From Pythium myriotylum (lineage: Eukaryota; Oomycota; Peronosporomycetes; Pythiales; Pythiaceae): DNA of 64,000 nucleotides. Both the position numbers and the translations under genes were made by a program. Under the pieces are notes generated by a model that had not been told where the DNA came from, ran no database searches, and saw only the letters and a program-made list of their open reading frames with translations. Location of the stretch: positions 930,001 through 994,000 of the forward strand of contig JALJCQ010000024.1 in the NCBI GenBank assembly GCA_023091665.1, in the 5' to 3' direction. This document shows, in pieces, positions 60,818-64,000 of the stretch (positions within the stretch are counted from its first letter, which is position 1; each line of letters opens with the position of its first letter).

Positions 60818-62737
60818 TCACAGACGCGAGTTGACGACCAGCTCAAAGTAGTTGTCCGGCGTCAGCCGCTCGTACGTGTGCTTGTCCTTGACGTAGACCC
60901 AGAGCTTGTCGCTCACCTGCGAAGGGTCCATCCCTTCTTTACGTAGCTTGGCCTTCTCGTACTTCATCGTACCGGTCACCGACATGGCGCCGAGCTGACG
61001 GATGAAGATCGGAATCGCGTACGACGGCAGCCGTGCCTTGACGTGGTTCGCAAAGGCCTTGAGGTCAAAGTTGGTCTCGTCAAACACCATCGCAGCGAGA
61101 CACGCCCGGCCTTCCGTGCCGGGAATCTCGACGCCGTACACGCAGATATCGCTCAGTCCTGGGAACTTGGCGATGGCCTCGGCGACTTCGTTGGTCGCGA
61201 CGTTCTCTCCTTTCCAGCGGAAAGTATCACCGACACGGTCGACAAAGTGCCAGCGGTGCTTACGATCGATGCGGAAGAGATCGCCCGTGCGGTAGTACGC
61301 GTCGCCCTTCTCGAACACATCGCGCAAGATCTTCTTGTTGGACTCGCCTTCGTTCTTGTAATAGCCGTTGAACTCGCGTGATGGATCCCCGACCGCGATC
61401 TTAGCCAGCAGCTCGCCGGGCTCGTCGTAGTCGCACTCCTGCATGAAGCCGGTCTTCGGATCACGCACGTGGGCGTCATCTTCGACGCTGTACCGCACGA
61501 CTCGAGCGCCCATGAGAGCCTGGAGGAGTCTCCCCATACGTCCCAGGTGGCCGCGGTCCTCCTTACGAACGCACAGGTTGAAGAGACCGACGATGCCCTC
61601 GGTCGAGCCGTAGAACTCGCCGACGACCGGGATGCCGAAGCGGTCCTGGAATTCGTCCCAGATGTCTGGCCGCAAGCCGTTGCCCAGAGCAGCGCGCACA
61701 TTGTTGTCCTTGTCGGTCGGCAGGTGCGGCGCGTTGACCAGATACCGCGCCATCTCGCCGATGTACTGGATCATCGTGCAGTCGTTCTCGCGCACCTCGC
61801 GCCAGAAGCGTGTGACCGAGAACTTGCGCGAGATGCACAACGTCGCACCACCGTAGAAGCACGTGACCACACCCAATGCACCTCCTGACGTGTGGTACAG
61901 CGGCAGCGGGCAGTAGAAGCGGTCGTTCGAGTTGACGTTGAACACGCGCTGGAAGCCGAGCGAGTTCATCATGACCATGAAGTGGGTCACGCGCGCGGCC
62001 TTGGGCAGCCCCGTCGTGCCGCTCGTGTAGATGAGCAGCGCTGTGTCGGTCGTGCGTACGCTTTGGCGAACCGCTGTCGCGACGGCCGCATCGTCCGTGG
62101 CGCCGAGCTGCTCGTCGAGCGAGCGCGCGAACGGGTACTTGGCCGTCTCGGCCCACGGCGCGAACGAGTGGCCGGCGACAAACACTGGGAGCCCATGCAA
62201 CTCGTCGACGATGCCAGCAAACTTGTCGAGCAGCTCATCGCCGACGGCGACAAGCTTTGGCTCAGCGATCTTGACGCAGTGCAGCAGTCCGTCGGCCTTG
62301 AGGTGCGTGTTGATGAGTGCCGAGACCACGCCGACCTTCATGAGTCCGAGCCAGAAGATAACGTACTCGGGTCGGTTCTCCATGAGCAGCGCGACTTTAT
62401 CGCCCGGTTTGAGTCCCTGCGCGAGCGCCCAGTGGGCCACGCGGTTCGAGAGCGCGTCCACTTGGCGGTACGTGAGGTGGCGGCCTTCAAACGACATGCA
62501 GATCTGCTGCGGGAGCCTCGTCGCGGCCTGCTGGAAGACATCCGAGACCAGCGTGCGGTTCATCGCAGCATTCTTGAGCTCGCGAGAGAGCTCACGGAGC
62601 TCGAGGATCTCCTTGATGTCGTGCACGAGCGAGATGTGGCGATCAATCGCAACACCGGCAGCCGCGGCACCAGCGAGCGCGATGAGTTTCTTGGGCGTTT
62701 TGTGCCAGAGCGACGCGAGTTCCGAGGTCGAGGCCAT
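60818..62737 (-). CDS. FATP-F: fatty acid transport protein / acyl-CoA synthetase
   Basis: The protein has 639 residues from ATG 62737 (MASTSELASLWHKTPKKLIA). The longer upstream frame begins with TTG and is not used. Motifs: IYTSGTTGLPKAA, GEFYGSTEGIVGL, YRTGDLFRIDRKHRWHFVDR, GDTFRWKGENVATNEV, C-terminal VNSRL (PTS1). It is closest to FATP-D at the N-terminus (SELASLWHKTPKKL), so D and F are probably sister genes. It is convergent with FATP-E, with ~160 bp between stops. Confidence 0.93.
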   Translation of the reverse strand: MASTSELASLWHKTPKKLIALAGAAAAGVAIDRHISLVHDIKEILELRELSRELKNAAMNRTLVSDVFQQAATRLPQQICMSFEGRHLTYRQVDALSNRVAHWALAQGLKPGDKVALLMENRPEYVIFWLGLMKVGVVSALINTHLKADGLLHCVKIAEPKLVAVGDELLDKFAGIVDELHGLPVFVAGHSFAPWAETAKYPFARSLDEQLGATDDAAVATAVRQSVRTTDTALLIYTSGTTGLPKAARVTHFMVMMNSLGFQRVFNVNSNDRFYCPLPLYHTSGGALGVVTCFYGGATLCISRKFSVTRFWREVRENDCTMIQYIGEMARYLVNAPHLPTDKDNNVRAALGNGLRPDIWDEFQDRFGIPVVGEFYGSTEGIVGLFNLCVRKEDRGHLGRMGRLLQALMGARVVRYSVEDDAHVRDPKTGFMQECDYDEPGELLAKIAVGDPSREFNGYYKNEGESNKKILRDVFEKGDAYYRTGDLFRIDRKHRWHFVDRVGDTFRWKGENVATNEVAEAIAKFPGLSDICVYGVEIPGTEGRACLAAMVFDETNFDLKAFANHVKARLPSYAIPIFIRQLGAMSVTGTMKYEKAKLRKEGMDPSQVSDKLWVYVKDKHTYERLTPDNYFELVVNSRL

Positions 62738-63602
62738 GGCGGCGAGCGAGACGAAGAGCAAGTGAGCGAGTGAACGAGAGAGCGACGCCCCGGGGAACGT
62801 CAGCAGGCGTGCGGCGGCGCACAATCGCGTCGCACAATCACGGGATAGACGAAGGTCTCCGATCCAGGGCCATCTTCAAGAAAGGCGGCGAGCAATCCGG
62901 ATGGTAAATCAGTACATTGTGTCGAAGCTGGGTGCGGATGTCGGGACAGAGGTACTTGGATAAGGGATGATGATGGTCGAATCGTCAAACCGTGCAGGTC
63001 CCAGGGACTAATCGTGAGAAGCCATCGTCGGCGTTGATGAGAGCCGCGTTCGCGTTCTGGTGCGAGTGCCAAGCCGTTTTCTCGCAGATCGGAAAGCAGA
63101 GCCAACGCTGAGTTGACGAGATCCGAGATCAGTGGGTCAAATAACGCAAAACTCCGGTCGTTGACACTAATCCAACACCAAGGTCTGAGTCTTGAGTGTA
63201 TGAAAGGAACGGATCATCCAACTCGAAGCCGTTGCGGGAGTGTCACGCAAGGAGCAAGCGGATTTTGTGGGGGTTGTTCAAGCGGCTCTGTGTGTCAATG
63301 GAGATTGTTGCGCTGTTTCGGAGGACTCGTCAAGTCGTCGATGACTGGCTGAAGACAGAGATGGTCGTGAGTTGGCTTCCTCCAAAATTGAGCTGGTACC
63401 GGTATGACAAACTCTGGAAGGAGGCGGAGACCTAGGTATCTAACGCGATGGTGATCACTTGCATTGATTTCCCAAGCCACTGGAAGCTGAGCGGCCCACG
63501 ATTGCAGAGGAAACCAGTTCGTGAGTCGGAGCTTGAAGCAGCGTGAAGTACGGATCTCATGGCGCGATAAGTTCGGTTTCTCTCAGCTCTTTCTAGTGGA
63601 AT
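62738..63602. other. Intergenic region between FATP-F and the ankyrin gene
   Basis: Only short unsupported frames are seen. It must hold both divergent promoters. Confidence 0.4.
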
Positions 63603-64000
63603 ATGGAAGACAATCCGTCGGGAGAAGCGTTTCTCAATGCGAGCGCAAGCGGAAACGCGGAGATTGTACGCGAGTATCTCAAGAGAGGAGAAGACGTCGA
63701 CGCGAGTGACGGGGTGCGGATGCGGGATCTAGGTGGGAGACGAGAGAGAGAGAGGAAGCGAGCTGACGTGTGGTGTTAGGATGGATGGACACCGTTGCAT
63801 TTGGCATCAATCAATGGCCGTGTTAAGGTCGTGAAGCAGCTGCTCGAGGCGCGATGCCACAAGGAGGCTCAAACCAAGGTACGTGTCTATGTCGTGAGTG
63901 GGGGGTCGTTCATGCGCGCGCTGTGTGCAGGACACGTCGACGGGAGTGCGTTGGGACTCGTATTAATATGATCTCTTTTGTGTCGATGTGTGGGGCTAGA
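63603..64000 (+). CDS. Ankyrin-repeat protein, 5' exons (runs to window end)
   Basis: Exon 1, 63603-63713, is 37 codons: MEDNPSGEAFLNASASGNAE then IVREYLKRGEDVDASDG, an ankyrin capping repeat. The intron at 63714-63779 is GTGCGG...TTAG. Exon 2, 63780-63878, is exactly 33 codons and one canonical repeat: DGWTPLHLASINGRVKVVKQ followed by LLEARCHKEAQTK. The next donor is GTACGT at 63879. An acceptor CTGTGTGCAG at 63930 gives a third exon that meets TAA at 63964-63966, so either the protein ends there or another acceptor beyond the window is used. Ankyrin proteins mediate protein-protein contacts. The partner is unknown. Confidence 0.65.

Noticed and set aside
62738..62824. Signal-peptide-like extension of FATP-F
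   Set aside because: The frame begins with TTG and the conserved ATG at 62737 aligns with FATP-D.

Overview
The window reads as nuclear DNA of an oomycete (Phytophthora/Pythium-like). Genes are compact, introns are 50-70 bp with GT..AG ends, coding DNA is GC-rich, and the repeats are eukaryotic: a Ty3/gypsy chromovirus, a LINE with its own RNase H, and a DD39D mariner. This assignment is inferred from gene structure and protein families. No rRNA or other marker gene is present, and I saw no tRNA gene or CRISPR array.

1-40.3 kb is a transposon-rich block built around copies of one gene for a secreted von Willebrand D (VWD) + EGF-like protein. Copy 1 (1-1815, minus) is open and runs off the window. 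Copy 2 (30261-32344, plus) is in inverted orientation and carries three small indels. Copy 3 is only the 3' part and is split by a LINE (33364-39921, 13-bp target duplication). Between the arms lie a 12.3-kb gypsy element with near-identical 1063-bp LTRs (6645-18966), an apparently intact plant-type mariner with perfect 27-bp terminal inverted repeats (19764-21399), a piggyBac-like MITE (23255-23588), and decayed remnants of gag-like, Tc1-like and tyrosine-recombinase elements. The gypsy element carries a long, spliced, coiled-coil gene antisense to gag-pol, between integrase and the 3' LTR. This is the least expected structure in the window.

40.8-62.7 kb is a gene-rich lipid-metabolism cluster. 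One alpha/beta hydrolase of the hormone-sensitive-lipase type is followed by six intronless paralogues of fatty-acid transport protein/very-long-chain acyl-CoA synthetase (SLC27-like), called FATP-A to FATP-F here. All six end in SRL, a type-1 peroxisomal targeting signal. The likely joint role is lipid release, then CoA activation and peroxisomal import or oxidation of long-chain fatty acids. Long stretches of A, B and C are nearly or fully identical while their N-termini differ, which points to gene conversion. Interspersed are an F-box/LRR-like gene, a four-helix membrane protein, a five-exon SK-type potassium channel and a two-exon mitochondrial TCAIM-like protein.

62.7-64 kb has little coding signal until the start of an ankyrin-repeat gene at 63603, whose second exon is exactly 33 codons.

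Several lesions in the transposons and in VWD copy 2 are 1-base or short-repeat indels, some in homopolymers, so assembly error is a standing alternative to real decay.
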